Part shown: one piece after another, positions 8,979-17,316 of the stretch
Layout of the letters: each line of letters opens with the position of its first letter
How positions within the stretch are numbered: position 1 is the first letter of the stretch
Assembly (NCBI RefSeq): GCF_030681155.1
Contig: NZ_JAUXXE010000019.1
Span: 62,001-126,000, forward strand
Direction of reading: 5' to 3'
From: Phenylobacterium sp.
Lineage (GTDB): Bacteria; Pseudomonadota; Alphaproteobacteria; Caulobacterales; Caulobacteraceae
DNA: 64,000 nucleotides
The notes under the pieces: model-generated
Database searches by the model: none
Seen by the model: only the letters and a program-made list of their open reading frames with translations
Told to the model about the DNA's origin: nothing
Program-made: the position numbers and the translations under genes

Positions 8979-9760
8979 ACCGCGCCGTCACCTCGCTGAC
9001 CAATCCCACCGTCAAGGCGGTCCGCGCCCTGCACCTACGCAAGGAGCGCGAGGAAACCGGGCTGTTCGTGGCCGAAGGGCTCAAGATCGTCACCGACGCG
9101 GTCGAACTTGGCCATGCGCCGCGCATCCTGATGTACGGGCAGGACGCCCACAGCCACCCCCTGCTCCGCAGCGCCATCGAGGCGACCCGGGCCGCGCGCG
9201 GCGAGGTGATCGAGGTCACCCACGACATCCTGGCCAAGGTGTCCCGCCGCGATAACCCTCAAGCCGTGGTCGGGGTGTTCGCCCAGGTCTTCACACCGCT
9301 GGCCGAGCTGAATCCCGACGCAGCCCCCTGCTTCGTCGCCCTGCACAGGGTGCGCGATCCAGGCAATCTGGGCACCATCGTGCGCACCGCTGACGCCGCC
9401 GGCTGCGGCGCGGTGATCCTGGTCGGCGAATGCTGCGACCCGTTTTCGGTCGAGGCCGTGCGCGCCACCATGGGCTCGATCTTCGCGGTTCCGATCGTGC
9501 GCGCCACCGAAGCTGAGTTCGCCGCATGGCGCTCTTCGTGGCCCGGCTCGGTCGTCGGCACCTTGCTGACCGCCGACGTCGACCACCGCCAGGCGACCTA
9601 CGCTAAGCCCGCCCTGGTGCTGATGGGCAACGAGCAGCAGGGCCTCACGCCGGACATGGCCGCGCTCTGTGACGTCAACGTCAAGATCCCCATGCGCGGC
9701 CGCGCCGACAGCCTGAACCTGTCGGTCGCCACCGGGATCATGATCTACGCCGCGACTTAA
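8975..9760 (+). CDS. TrmH/SpoU-family RNA methyltransferase
   Basis: This 261-residue SPOUT methyltransferase probably 2'-O-methylates rRNA or tRNA. It has an N-terminal substrate-binding domain (LHLRKEREETGLFVAEGLK). The trefoil-knot SpoU domain follows, with RDPGNLGTIVRTADAAG (motif 1), LMGNEQQGL (motif 2) and IPMRGRADSLNLSVATGI (motif 3). The ATG at 8975 overlaps the stop of the upstream methyltransferase in an ATGA arrangement. The exact nucleotide target cannot be read from sequence. Confidence 0.9.
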   Translation: MNRAVTSLTNPTVKAVRALHLRKEREETGLFVAEGLKIVTDAVELGHAPRILMYGQDAHSHPLLRSAIEATRAARGEVIEVTHDILAKVSRRDNPQAVVGVFAQVFTPLAELNPDAAPCFVALHRVRDPGNLGTIVRTADAAGCGAVILVGECCDPFSVEAVRATMGSIFAVPIVRATEAEFAAWRSSWPGSVVGTLLTADVDHRQATYAKPALVLMGNEQQGLTPDMAALCDVNVKIPMRGRADSLNLSVATGIMIYAAT

Positions 9761-9791
9761 CTCCTCGCCCTCTCCCTCGGGGACAGGAACC

Positions 9792-12227
9792 TCAAGTTCC
9801 GCGCGGCTTGGCGCGGGCGGTGGGCGCGGTGTTGGCGGGGTCCTCGGGCCAGACGTGCTTGGGATAGCGCCCGCGCATGTCGGAGCGCACATCCTTCCAT
9901 GATCCGCCCCAGAAGCCCGGCAGGTCCTTCGTGGTCTGGATCGGGCGATGACCAGGCGACAGCAGCGACAGGGTGAGCGGCACGCCGGCGACCCGGGGAT
10001 GCTCGGTCAGGCCGAACACCTCCTGGACGCGCACATCCACGCGCGGTCCGCCCTCGGCGGCGTAGTCGATGGCGAAGCTGTTGCCGGTCGGCGCGGTCCA
10101 GCGGGCCGGCGCGGTCGATTCCAGCCGTCGCTGCTGCTCCCACGGGACCAGCGCCCGCACCGCGCCGTCCAGCACGTCAGGCTTGAGGGCCGTGAGCGAC
10201 CTTACGCCGGTCAGCAGCGGAGTCAGCCAATCATCCACCGCCTCGATCAAGGCGGCGTCGGACAGGTCGGGCCAGTCCGCGCCTTGCGCCCGCAGGAAGG
10301 CGCCCCGCTCCCGAAACGACCGGGCCGCTTCACCCCAAGGCAGCTTGGCCAGCCCTTCGTTCCGCACGCGCGCCGCCAGCGCCGAGGCGATCATCGCCGG
10401 GTCGGGTTTTTCGTCGATCTCCTCGCGCACCGTCAGCCGACCCAGCCGGGTCAGCCGCTTGCCGCGCAGGCGTCCACCGCCGCTCTCCTCGAGCCGATCC
10501 TCCGTCTCCAGTTGCTGGGAAAAGGCCGAGATCAGCTCAGCCTCATCCAGCGGCGCAGCCAGCAGGATGCGATCGCGGCGATCACCGCCGCCAAGCTCGG
10601 CGATGGCCAGCCATTTTTCCCGAGCCAGGGCGTCGGTGGGCTCGACGAAGGCGCCGCGTCCCGTCACGAGCTGGAACTCGCCCGACCCGCCGCGCGCCTT
10701 GGCGATGCGCTCCGGATAGGCGAAGGCGAGCAGCATTCCGTCATCCAGCGCCTCGCCTCGGCCGGGCTTTCCAGCCAAGCCGGCCCAGCGCTCGGCGAGC
10801 GTGCGTGCGTCGCGGGCGCGCGTGGATCGATCGCGCTTGAAGCCTTCGAGGCGGTGGCGGAGGTCGGCGTCGCGGCCGCCAAGGTTTCGCTCCGTCACCA
10901 AGGCGGCGATCTGCGCCGCACGCGGCGCCTGGCCGGTGGCGGCGGCCTTCAGCACCATGTGGGCCAGGCGCGGCGCCAGGGGGAACTCGCTCAGCGCCTC
11001 CCCGTGCCCGGTCAGCACGCCGTCCTCGGTCAAGGCCTCCAAGCGCAGCAGCAGGCTTCGCGCCTCGTTGAACGCCGCGCTCGGCGGCGGGTCGAGGAAG
11101 GCCAGGTCGCTCGCATCCTTCGCGCCCCAGCGCGCCAGATCGAGCGCCAGGCCCGATAGATCGGCGTCGAGAATTTCCGGATCGGCGAAGGCCGGCAGCG
11201 CCCTGGTCTCGGCCTCGTCCCACAGGCGGTAGGCGACGCCAGGCTCGGTCCGCCCGGCCCGGCCGCGTCGCTGATCGGCCGCCGCCCGGCTAACCCTGAC
11301 GGTGGCGAGCCGGGTCAGACCGCTGGCGGGATCAAACCGGGGCACGCGCGCCACGCCGGAATCGATGACCACGCGCACGCCTTCGATGGTCAGGCTGGTC
11401 TCGGCGATCGATGTGGCGAGCACCACCTTGCGGATCCCAGCCGGCGGCGGCGAGATCGCCTGATCCTGTTCGGCGGGGTCCAGCGCGCCATAGAGCGGCG
11501 CGATCCGCACATCGGGTCGGCGCACCCGCTCGGCCAGCATCTCGGCGGTGCGGCGGATCTCTCCCTGCCCCGGCAAGAAGACCAGGACGCTGCCGGTTTC
11601 CTCGGCCAGGGCGCGCTCGACCGCGCGAACAGTGCGATCTTCCAGCCGCAGCCGGTCGTCGCGCCCAAGGTATCGGGTCTCGACGGGGAAGGCCCGGCCC
11701 TGGCTCTCGATCACCGGCGCGTCGCCGAGCAATCGGGCGACCGCGGCGCCGTCCAGGGTGGCCGACATGACCAGGATACGCAGATCATCGCGCAGCACCC
11801 CCTGGGCGTCGCGCGCCAGCGCCAGCCCAAGGTCGGCGTCCAGACTACGTTCGTGGAACTCGTCGAAGATCACCGCCCCGACGCCTTCCAGGCTGGGGTC
11901 GCCCAGGATCATCCGATTGAAGACGCCCTCGGTGACCACCTCGATTCGGGTCCGAGCCGAGACTTTCGACTGCATGCGGACCCGGTAGCCGACGGTTTCG
12001 CCGACTTTCTCGCCCAGGGTCTTGGCCATGCGGTCGGCGGCGGCGCGGGCGGCCAGGCGGCGCGGCTCGAGCATGACGATCTTACGGCCCGCGAGCCAGG
12101 ACGCGTCCAGCAGTCGAAGCGGTACGAGCGTGGTCTTCCCTGCCCCCGGCGGGGCGACGAGAACCGCCTCGGTGCGGGCGGTCAGCGCCGCCTGCAGCGC
12201 AGGCAAAATATCCTCAACGGGAAGCAT
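9792..12227 (-). CDS. hrpB: ATP-dependent helicase HrpB
   Basis: HrpB is a DEAH/RHA-type RNA helicase. The 811-residue product carries Walker A GAGKTT near residue 27, the Walker B box in its DEFH variant (IFDEFHERSLD), SAT motif III (VMSATLDG), and motif VI DQRRGRAGRTEPG. The C-terminal HrpB-specific region ends in a basic tail. MLPVEDILPAL at 12227 is the family start; an open extension to 12299 was not used. Cellular substrates of HrpB are poorly defined. It converges with the methyltransferase gene, 31 bp away. Confidence 0.93.
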   Translation of the reverse strand: MLPVEDILPALQAALTARTEAVLVAPPGAGKTTLVPLRLLDASWLAGRKIVMLEPRRLAARAAADRMAKTLGEKVGETVGYRVRMQSKVSARTRIEVVTEGVFNRMILGDPSLEGVGAVIFDEFHERSLDADLGLALARDAQGVLRDDLRILVMSATLDGAAVARLLGDAPVIESQGRAFPVETRYLGRDDRLRLEDRTVRAVERALAEETGSVLVFLPGQGEIRRTAEMLAERVRRPDVRIAPLYGALDPAEQDQAISPPPAGIRKVVLATSIAETSLTIEGVRVVIDSGVARVPRFDPASGLTRLATVRVSRAAADQRRGRAGRTEPGVAYRLWDEAETRALPAFADPEILDADLSGLALDLARWGAKDASDLAFLDPPPSAAFNEARSLLLRLEALTEDGVLTGHGEALSEFPLAPRLAHMVLKAAATGQAPRAAQIAALVTERNLGGRDADLRHRLEGFKRDRSTRARDARTLAERWAGLAGKPGRGEALDDGMLLAFAYPERIAKARGGSGEFQLVTGRGAFVEPTDALAREKWLAIAELGGGDRRDRILLAAPLDEAELISAFSQQLETEDRLEESGGGRLRGKRLTRLGRLTVREEIDEKPDPAMIASALAARVRNEGLAKLPWGEAARSFRERGAFLRAQGADWPDLSDAALIEAVDDWLTPLLTGVRSLTALKPDVLDGAVRALVPWEQQRRLESTAPARWTAPTGNSFAIDYAAEGGPRVDVRVQEVFGLTEHPRVAGVPLTLSLLSPGHRPIQTTKDLPGFWGGSWKDVRSDMRGRYPKHVWPEDPANTAPTARAKPRGT

Positions 12228-12402
12228 GCCGTGATCTAGCCGCGCCTGCATGCTGCGCCAAGCGGTACGCTCGTCCCGCAGGCGCCGTGTTTCATGCAAA
12301 CCAGCGTCGTTGCTTGGCGCTTGACCGCACGGTTCCTAAGAGGCCACGTAGCGTCAAAGCATGACCGAGCGGCGGGGGCCGCCGGATTCTCCTGGAGGAA
12401 AT

Positions 12403-13950
12403 ATGTGGCGAGTTAAATCGCTCGACGCGATTCTGGCGACCGCAGAAAAGAAGTCGCTGCAACGCTCGCTGGGCCCGTTCCAGCTTACGATGCTCGGCAT
12501 CGGCGCCATCATCGGTACTGGTATCTTCGTACTCACCGCCGAGGCCGCCCAAAAGGCCGGGCCCGGCATGATCGCGGCGTTCATTATCGCCGGCTTCGTC
12601 TGCGCGGTCGCCGCGCTCTGCTACGCTGAAATGTCTTCCATGGTCCCGGTTTCCGGGTCCGCCTACACCTACAGCTATGCGGTCATGGGCGAGATGCTGG
12701 CCTGGATGGTCGGCTGGGCGCTGATCCTCGAATACGCGGTGGCGGCCGGCGCCGTCTCTGTCGGCTGGTCCGGCTATGTGGTCGGCTTGATCGAGAACGC
12801 CTTCCATATCGACATCCCCAACGCCCTGGTGCTCGGCCCCATGGACGGCGGCATCGTCAACCTGCCAGCGGCCATGATCGCCCTGGTGGTCACCGCCCTG
12901 CTGGTGGTCGGCACCAAGGAATCAGCGACCGTCAACGCCTTCCTGGTGGCGATCAAGGTCTCGGCCCTGTCGCTCTTCTGCATCCTGGCGCTGCCGGTGA
13001 TGAAGATGGAGAACTTCGAACCGTTCGCCCCGCTCGGCATGGCCGGGATCTCCGCGGCGGCGGCCTCGATCTTCTTCGCCTATGTCGGGTTCGACGCGGT
13101 CTCGACCGCGGCCGAAGAGACCAAGAACCCTCAACGCAACATGCCTATCGGCCTGATCGGCTCGCTCGGCATCTGCACCATCTTCTACATCCTGGTCGCC
13201 ATGGGCGTCATCGGGACGGTCGGCGCTCAGCCGGTGATGGACGCCGCGGGCGCGGGCCTCCGCCCCGGCAGCGCCGAACTCACGGCAGCCTGCAAGCTCG
13301 TCGGCGACACCCACGTGGTTTGTTCCAAGGAAGCCTTGGCCTGGACCCTGCGTGAAATCGGCTGGCCGCAAATCGGCAACCTGCTCGGCCTGGCCGCCGG
13401 TCTCGCCCTGCCTTCGGTCATCCTGATGATGATGTTCGGCCAGACCCGCATCTTCTTCGTCATGAGCCGTGACGGCCTGTTGCCGGCTGTCTTCTCCAAG
13501 GTCCACCCGACCTTCCACACCCCCTATGTGATCACCATCATCACCGGCGTCTTCGTGTCGCTGTTCGCGGCGTTCTTCCCGGTCGGCGTGCTTGCCGACA
13601 TCTCGAACTCCGGGACGCTGTTCGCGTTCGCCATGGTGGCCATCGCCGTGTTGGTGCTGCGTCGCACCGATCCGCACCGCAAACGCCCCTTCCGCACGCC
13701 GGCGATCATCGTCGTCGCGCCCTTGGCGGCGATCGGCTGCGTCTACCTGTTCTTCAGCCTCTCGATGGAAACCAAGCTGCTGTTCGTGGCCTGGGCCGCG
13801 ATCGGGCTGGTCGTCTACTTCCTTTACGGCTACCGCCGCAGCCACGTTGGCCTTGGCGTCACCGAGGTGCCGGAACTCGACCCCGATGCGCCTCCCGGGC
13901 CCGTCGCGCCGATGCCCGGAGCGCCCGCTCCCGGCGATCGCCAGCACTAA
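12403..13950 (+). CDS. APC-superfamily amino acid permease (cationic amino acid transporter type)
   Basis: This 515-residue inner-membrane transporter starts at the ATG after a strong Shine-Dalgarno (ggagg, 12394-12398). About 12 hydrophobic segments are visible. The APC substrate loop GIGAIIGTGIFVLT is in TM1 and the second-repeat motif FFAYVGFDAVSTAAEETKNP follows. This pattern matches the CAT/YfnA group of cationic or general amino acid transporters. A strong hairpin with a T run follows at 13956, so it is probably monocistronic. Confidence 0.9.
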   Translation: MWRVKSLDAILATAEKKSLQRSLGPFQLTMLGIGAIIGTGIFVLTAEAAQKAGPGMIAAFIIAGFVCAVAALCYAEMSSMVPVSGSAYTYSYAVMGEMLAWMVGWALILEYAVAAGAVSVGWSGYVVGLIENAFHIDIPNALVLGPMDGGIVNLPAAMIALVVTALLVVGTKESATVNAFLVAIKVSALSLFCILALPVMKMENFEPFAPLGMAGISAAAASIFFAYVGFDAVSTAAEETKNPQRNMPIGLIGSLGICTIFYILVAMGVIGTVGAQPVMDAAGAGLRPGSAELTAACKLVGDTHVVCSKEALAWTLREIGWPQIGNLLGLAAGLALPSVILMMMFGQTRIFFVMSRDGLLPAVFSKVHPTFHTPYVITIITGVFVSLFAAFFPVGVLADISNSGTLFAFAMVAIAVLVLRRTDPHRKRPFRTPAIIVVAPLAAIGCVYLFFSLSMETKLLFVAWAAIGLVVYFLYGYRRSHVGLGVTEVPELDPDAPPGPVAPMPGAPAPGDRQH

Positions 13951-13955
13951 AATGG

Positions 13956-13984
13956 AAAGGCCCGGGTTCGCCCGGGCCTTTTCT
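13956..13984 (+). terminator. Rho-independent terminator of the amino acid permease gene
   Basis: An 11-bp stem (aaaggcccggg / cccgggccttt) with a ttcg tetraloop and a run of T begins 5 bp after the permease stop codon. Confidence 0.9.
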
Positions 13985-14013
13985 TATGGCGCGTCAGGGC
14001 CGATGTTGGGGGC

Positions 14014-14682
14014 ATGCAAGCCGAGCCTCCCATCCGCGCCCTGATCGCCCCGGTCACCCCGCTTCAGCAGAACTGCACCATCGTCTGGTGCGCCAAGACC
14101 CTGAAGGCGGCCATCATTGATCCCGGCGGCGAGGTCCCGCGTCTGATCGAGGCGCTGAAGTCCCAGAACCTGACGCTTGAAAAGATCTGGATCACTCACG
14201 GGCACCTGGACCACGCCGGCGGGACGGCCGCGTTGAAAGCCGCCTTCAACGTTCCAATCGAGGGGCCCCACCCCGACGACGCCTTCTGGATCGACGAAAT
14301 GGAAGCCTCGGGCGCCAAGTGGGGCATGCCGGAAGCGCGCACCTTCACGCCGGACCGCTGGCTGCAGGACGGCGACAAAGTGACGCTCGGCGAGACCGAG
14401 TTCGAGGTCTATCACTGCCCCGGTCACACGCCGGGTCACGTCATCTTCTTCCATCGCCAGGCGCAGTTCGCACAAGTCGGCGACGTGCTGTTCCAGGGCT
14501 CCATCGGCCGCACCGACTTCCCGCGCGGCAACCATCAGCAGCTGATCGACTCGATCACCGGCAAGCTCTGGCCGCTGGGCGACAATGTGCGGTTCGTGCC
14601 AGGTCACGGCCCGATGTCGAGCTTCGGCCAGGAGCGCCGAACCAATCCCTATGTCGCCGATCAGGTCCTGGCCGGCGCCTGA
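14014..14682 (+). CDS. MBL-fold metallo-hydrolase, glyoxalase II-like (YcbL/GloC type)
   Basis: This 222-residue metallo-beta-lactamase-fold hydrolase has the binuclear metal motif THGHLDHAGG near residue 67, then the ligands CPGHTPGH, VGDVLFQGSIGRTDF and VPGHGP. The compact length without the glyoxalase II C-terminal domain fits the YcbL/GloC group, which hydrolyses S-lactoylglutathione. No partner enzyme is adjacent. The next gene, a response regulator, starts 43 bp downstream across a palindrome. Confidence 0.88.
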   Translation: MQAEPPIRALIAPVTPLQQNCTIVWCAKTLKAAIIDPGGEVPRLIEALKSQNLTLEKIWITHGHLDHAGGTAALKAAFNVPIEGPHPDDAFWIDEMEASGAKWGMPEARTFTPDRWLQDGDKVTLGETEFEVYHCPGHTPGHVIFFHRQAQFAQVGDVLFQGSIGRTDFPRGNHQQLIDSITGKLWPLGDNVRFVPGHGPMSSFGQERRTNPYVADQVLAGA

Positions 14683-14707
14683 TGCTTTCAATCGTGAAAT
14701 CTGAGCG

Positions 14708-14723
14708 TTACGCGAGCGCGTAA
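14708..14723. promoter_or_regulatory. Palindrome abutting the response-regulator start
   Basis: TTACGCG-AG-CGCGTAA is a perfect inverted repeat with 7-bp arms, ending 2 bp before the ATG at 14726. It could be an autoregulatory operator or an RNA hairpin that hides the start. Function is inferred only from position. Confidence 0.4.
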
Positions 14724-14725
14724 AG

Positions 14726-15487
14726 ATGCCCCGGATGGAAACGCGCATCGAACAGTCCGCCGCCTCTGCGCAGAGCGCACCGGCCGGCGCCCGCATCCTG
14801 ATGGTCGATGACGACCCCGGGATCCGTGACGTTGTCTCCGACTTCCTGGGAAAGCACGGCTACACCGTCGAAACCGCCGGCGACGCCCGCGAGATGGAAC
14901 AGGTGCTGGAGCGCGGCTCGGTCGATCTGATCGTGCTGGACGTCATGCTTCCGGGCGAGGATGGCCTGGCGATCTGCCGCCGCCTCGCCGTCGGCGAAGG
15001 CCCGCCGGTGATCATGCTGTCGGCCATGGGCGAGGACACCGACCGTATCGTCGGCCTCGAGCTCGGCGCCGACGACTATCTCTCCAAGCCCTGCAATCCG
15101 CGTGAGCTTCTGGCGCGCGTGCGCGCCGTGCTGCGCCGGGCCGAGCATCGCGGGCAAAACGCCGGGGTCGGCGCTGGCTGCGAGTTCGCCGGATGGCGGC
15201 TCGACCTCGTGCGCCGCGAGCTGCGTTCGCCTGAGGGCGTGGTGGTGAACCTGTCATCGGGCGAGTTCTCGCTGCTGCGCGCCTTCGTGGAGCGCCCGCA
15301 GCGCGTGCTTACCCGCGACCAGTTGCTGGAGTTCGCGCGGGGTCCGGATTCGGAGGCGTTCGATCGCGCGATCGACGTCCAGATCAGCCGCCTGCGCCGC
15401 AAGCTGGACGATGGCGGCGGCCAGGACCTGATCCGCACCATTCGCAATGAAGGCTATATGTTCACCGCCAAGGTGAAGCGTACATGA
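14726..15487 (+). CDS. OmpR-family response regulator
   Basis: This 253-residue two-component regulator has a receiver domain (about 23-135) with acidic residues DDD at 28-30, phosphoacceptor D72 in VLDVMLPGEDG, and the switch lysine in YLSKPCNP. It is followed by an OmpR winged helix whose recognition region includes VLTRDQLLEFARG and the wing IRTIRNEGYMFT. A second ATG at 14735 is possible; both lie before a low-complexity lead. The stop overlaps the histidine-kinase start by 4 bp, so the pair is co-translated. The signal is unknown. Confidence 0.92.
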   Translation: MPRMETRIEQSAASAQSAPAGARILMVDDDPGIRDVVSDFLGKHGYTVETAGDAREMEQVLERGSVDLIVLDVMLPGEDGLAICRRLAVGEGPPVIMLSAMGEDTDRIVGLELGADDYLSKPCNPRELLARVRAVLRRAEHRGQNAGVGAGCEFAGWRLDLVRRELRSPEGVVVNLSSGEFSLLRAFVERPQRVLTRDQLLEFARGPDSEAFDRAIDVQISRLRRKLDDGGGQDLIRTIRNEGYMFTAKVKRT

Positions 15488-16833
15488 CGCCGCCTTGGTC
15501 GGGGCGGCCGACGGCATCGCTGTTCGGCCAGCTCCTGGCCCTGATCGGCATCAGCTTGGCGGCGGCGCAGGTCATCAGCCTGATCCTGCTGTTCAACCTG
15601 CCTCCGCCTGCGCCCGATTTCTATCGCATCAGCGAGATCGTCCAGGCGTTCAACGGAACACCGCCGGCCTTCACCGAGCGTCGACCTTTGGTGATCAAGA
15701 CGGTCGATAACGCCCCGGCGATGGTGATCGACAGCCGGATGACGCCAAAGATCCGCAGTCAGCTGGCTGAGGCGCTGCACGTCCCCATCGAGCGAGTGGT
15801 GATTTCGTCCGCCTCGCGCTTTCCGGTATCGGACCGCCGCGTATTCCGGGTGATCCGCGACCGCATGGCCCGGGACGGCGGCGAGCAGGAAGAGCACTTC
15901 CTGATCGCGCCGTTCGATGTCGCGGTCCAACAGGCCGACGGCCGCTGGCAGATCGTCCGCCCCGAACGCGGCATCGGACTGGATCCTTGGCAGCAACGGA
16001 TCGTGCTGCTGTTCTTCCTGTCGGCCCTGGTGATGGCGCCCGTCGCCTTTGTCTTCGCCCGCCGGCTATCCGCCCCCATCCGGTTGTTCACCGACGCCGC
16101 CGAGCGGCTGGGCCGCGACCCTCGCGCTCCGCCGCTGTCGCTAAAGGGGTCGGCGGAGATCAACGTCGCGGTGAAGGCGTTCAACGACATGCAGGAACGC
16201 CTGCGCCGCTACGTCGAGGATCGCACCGCCATGGTGGGAGCCATCGCCCACGACCTGCGCACGCCACTGACCCGCTTGCGGTTTCGGATCGAGAACGTCC
16301 CGGAGGACGTGCGGGTCAAGATGGCGGCCGACATCGACCAGATGGAGGAGATGATCTCCGCGGCCCTCGCCTTCGTCCGCGACACCACCCGCGACGGCGA
16401 GCGCACGCCGCTGGAACTGTCCTCGCTGCTCGAAAGCCTGTGCGACGAGATGGCCGAGACCGGCGCCGACACCCAGGTCGAACTTGGGGAAAAGGTGGTT
16501 CTGCATGGCGATCCGCTCGCCCTGCGGCGCCTGTTCACGAACCTGCTGGAGAACGCCGTGAAGTTCGGCGGGCGCGCCAGGGCCCGGATCTATAGCGACG
16601 CGACCAGCGCGATCGTGGAAATCGAGGACGACGGCCCGGGAATTCCGACCGAAGAGGTCGAGCGGGTGTTCGAGCCGTTCTACCGTCGCGAGCCCTCCCG
16701 CAGCCGCCAGACCGGCGGCATTGGCCTTGGCCTAGCCGTTGTCCGCTCCATCGCCCGCGGTCACGGCGGCGACGTGACCTTCGTCAACAGGCCCGGCGGC
16801 GGCCTGACCGCCAAGGTTCAACTGCCGATTTGA
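15484..16833 (+). CDS. Sensor histidine kinase, EnvZ-like
   Basis: The 449-residue membrane kinase has TM1 at about residues 14-38, a periplasmic sensor region of roughly 135 residues, and TM2 near 176-198. A HAMP linker and a HisKA domain with H256 in AHDLRTPL follow. The ATPase domain has NLLENAVKFG (N box), DDGPGIP (G1) and GGIGLGLAVV (G2). It pairs with the overlapping upstream response regulator. The periplasmic region has no domain I can name, so the stimulus is not predictable. Confidence 0.92.
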   Translation: MTPPWSGRPTASLFGQLLALIGISLAAAQVISLILLFNLPPPAPDFYRISEIVQAFNGTPPAFTERRPLVIKTVDNAPAMVIDSRMTPKIRSQLAEALHVPIERVVISSASRFPVSDRRVFRVIRDRMARDGGEQEEHFLIAPFDVAVQQADGRWQIVRPERGIGLDPWQQRIVLLFFLSALVMAPVAFVFARRLSAPIRLFTDAAERLGRDPRAPPLSLKGSAEINVAVKAFNDMQERLRRYVEDRTAMVGAIAHDLRTPLTRLRFRIENVPEDVRVKMAADIDQMEEMISAALAFVRDTTRDGERTPLELSSLLESLCDEMAETGADTQVELGEKVVLHGDPLALRRLFTNLLENAVKFGGRARARIYSDATSAIVEIEDDGPGIPTEEVERVFEPFYRREPSRSRQTGGIGLGLAVVRSIARGHGGDVTFVNRPGGGLTAKVQLPI

Positions 16834-17097
16834 TTTTCGCCCGTCGAAAGCCGGACGACTGCCAAGGCGGCGGTTACGCCGTCGCGGTTTCCCTAGCGTT
16901 TTCGGGGCCTGGCGAGATGATTCTCACCCCAGGCCTCATTTGCCCCTCGGCTCAAGCCGGCTGCGTTGGGCTAATAGCCGCAGGCTCAATCTCATTTTCC
17001 GCGCAACCACCGCTACGTTTGGCGAGTTTGCTTGACCGTAACGGAAGCAGCGGCGTCACCGCCCTCCCCCGACGGTTGACGCAAAGAGGAGCCGCCC

Positions 17098-17316
17098 ATG
17101 GATCTTGATGCCAACGCCAAGCCGAAGTCGCGTCGCGGTTTCGCCGCCATGAACCCGGAACGTCGCCGTGAGATCGCCCGCAAGGGCGGCGCCAGCGTGC
17201 CCGGCGAGAAACGCAGTTTCGCCAAGGACCGCGACCTCGCCGCCTCAGCCGGGCGTAAGGGTGGAGAGTCTTCGCGGGGCGGCGGCCGCACCCGCGGCGA
17301 GCGTCTGGAGAGCTAG
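17098..17316 (+). CDS. KGG-repeat small stress protein
   Basis: This 72-residue, very basic and hydrophilic protein has two copies of the KGG (stress-induced) motif: FAAMNPERRREIARKGG and FAKDRDLAASAGRKGG. The family (E. coli YciG-like, Con-10-like) is linked with stress survival. A ribosome-binding site (gaggag) precedes the ATG. The last 4 bp overlap the convergent end of egtBD. I found no EcfG-type promoter upstream although family members are often stress-regulated. Confidence 0.85.
   Translation: MDLDANAKPKSRRGFAAMNPERRREIARKGGASVPGEKRSFAKDRDLAASAGRKGGESSRGGGRTRGERLES

Noticed and set aside
17040-17097. EcfG promoter upstream of the KGG stress protein
   Set aside because: Only GGAAG is present and no CGTT follows at the right distance.
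16830-17108. 92-residue frame between the histidine kinase and the KGG gene
   Set aside because: No family features, overlaps the KGG start, and the interval is better read as a promoter region.
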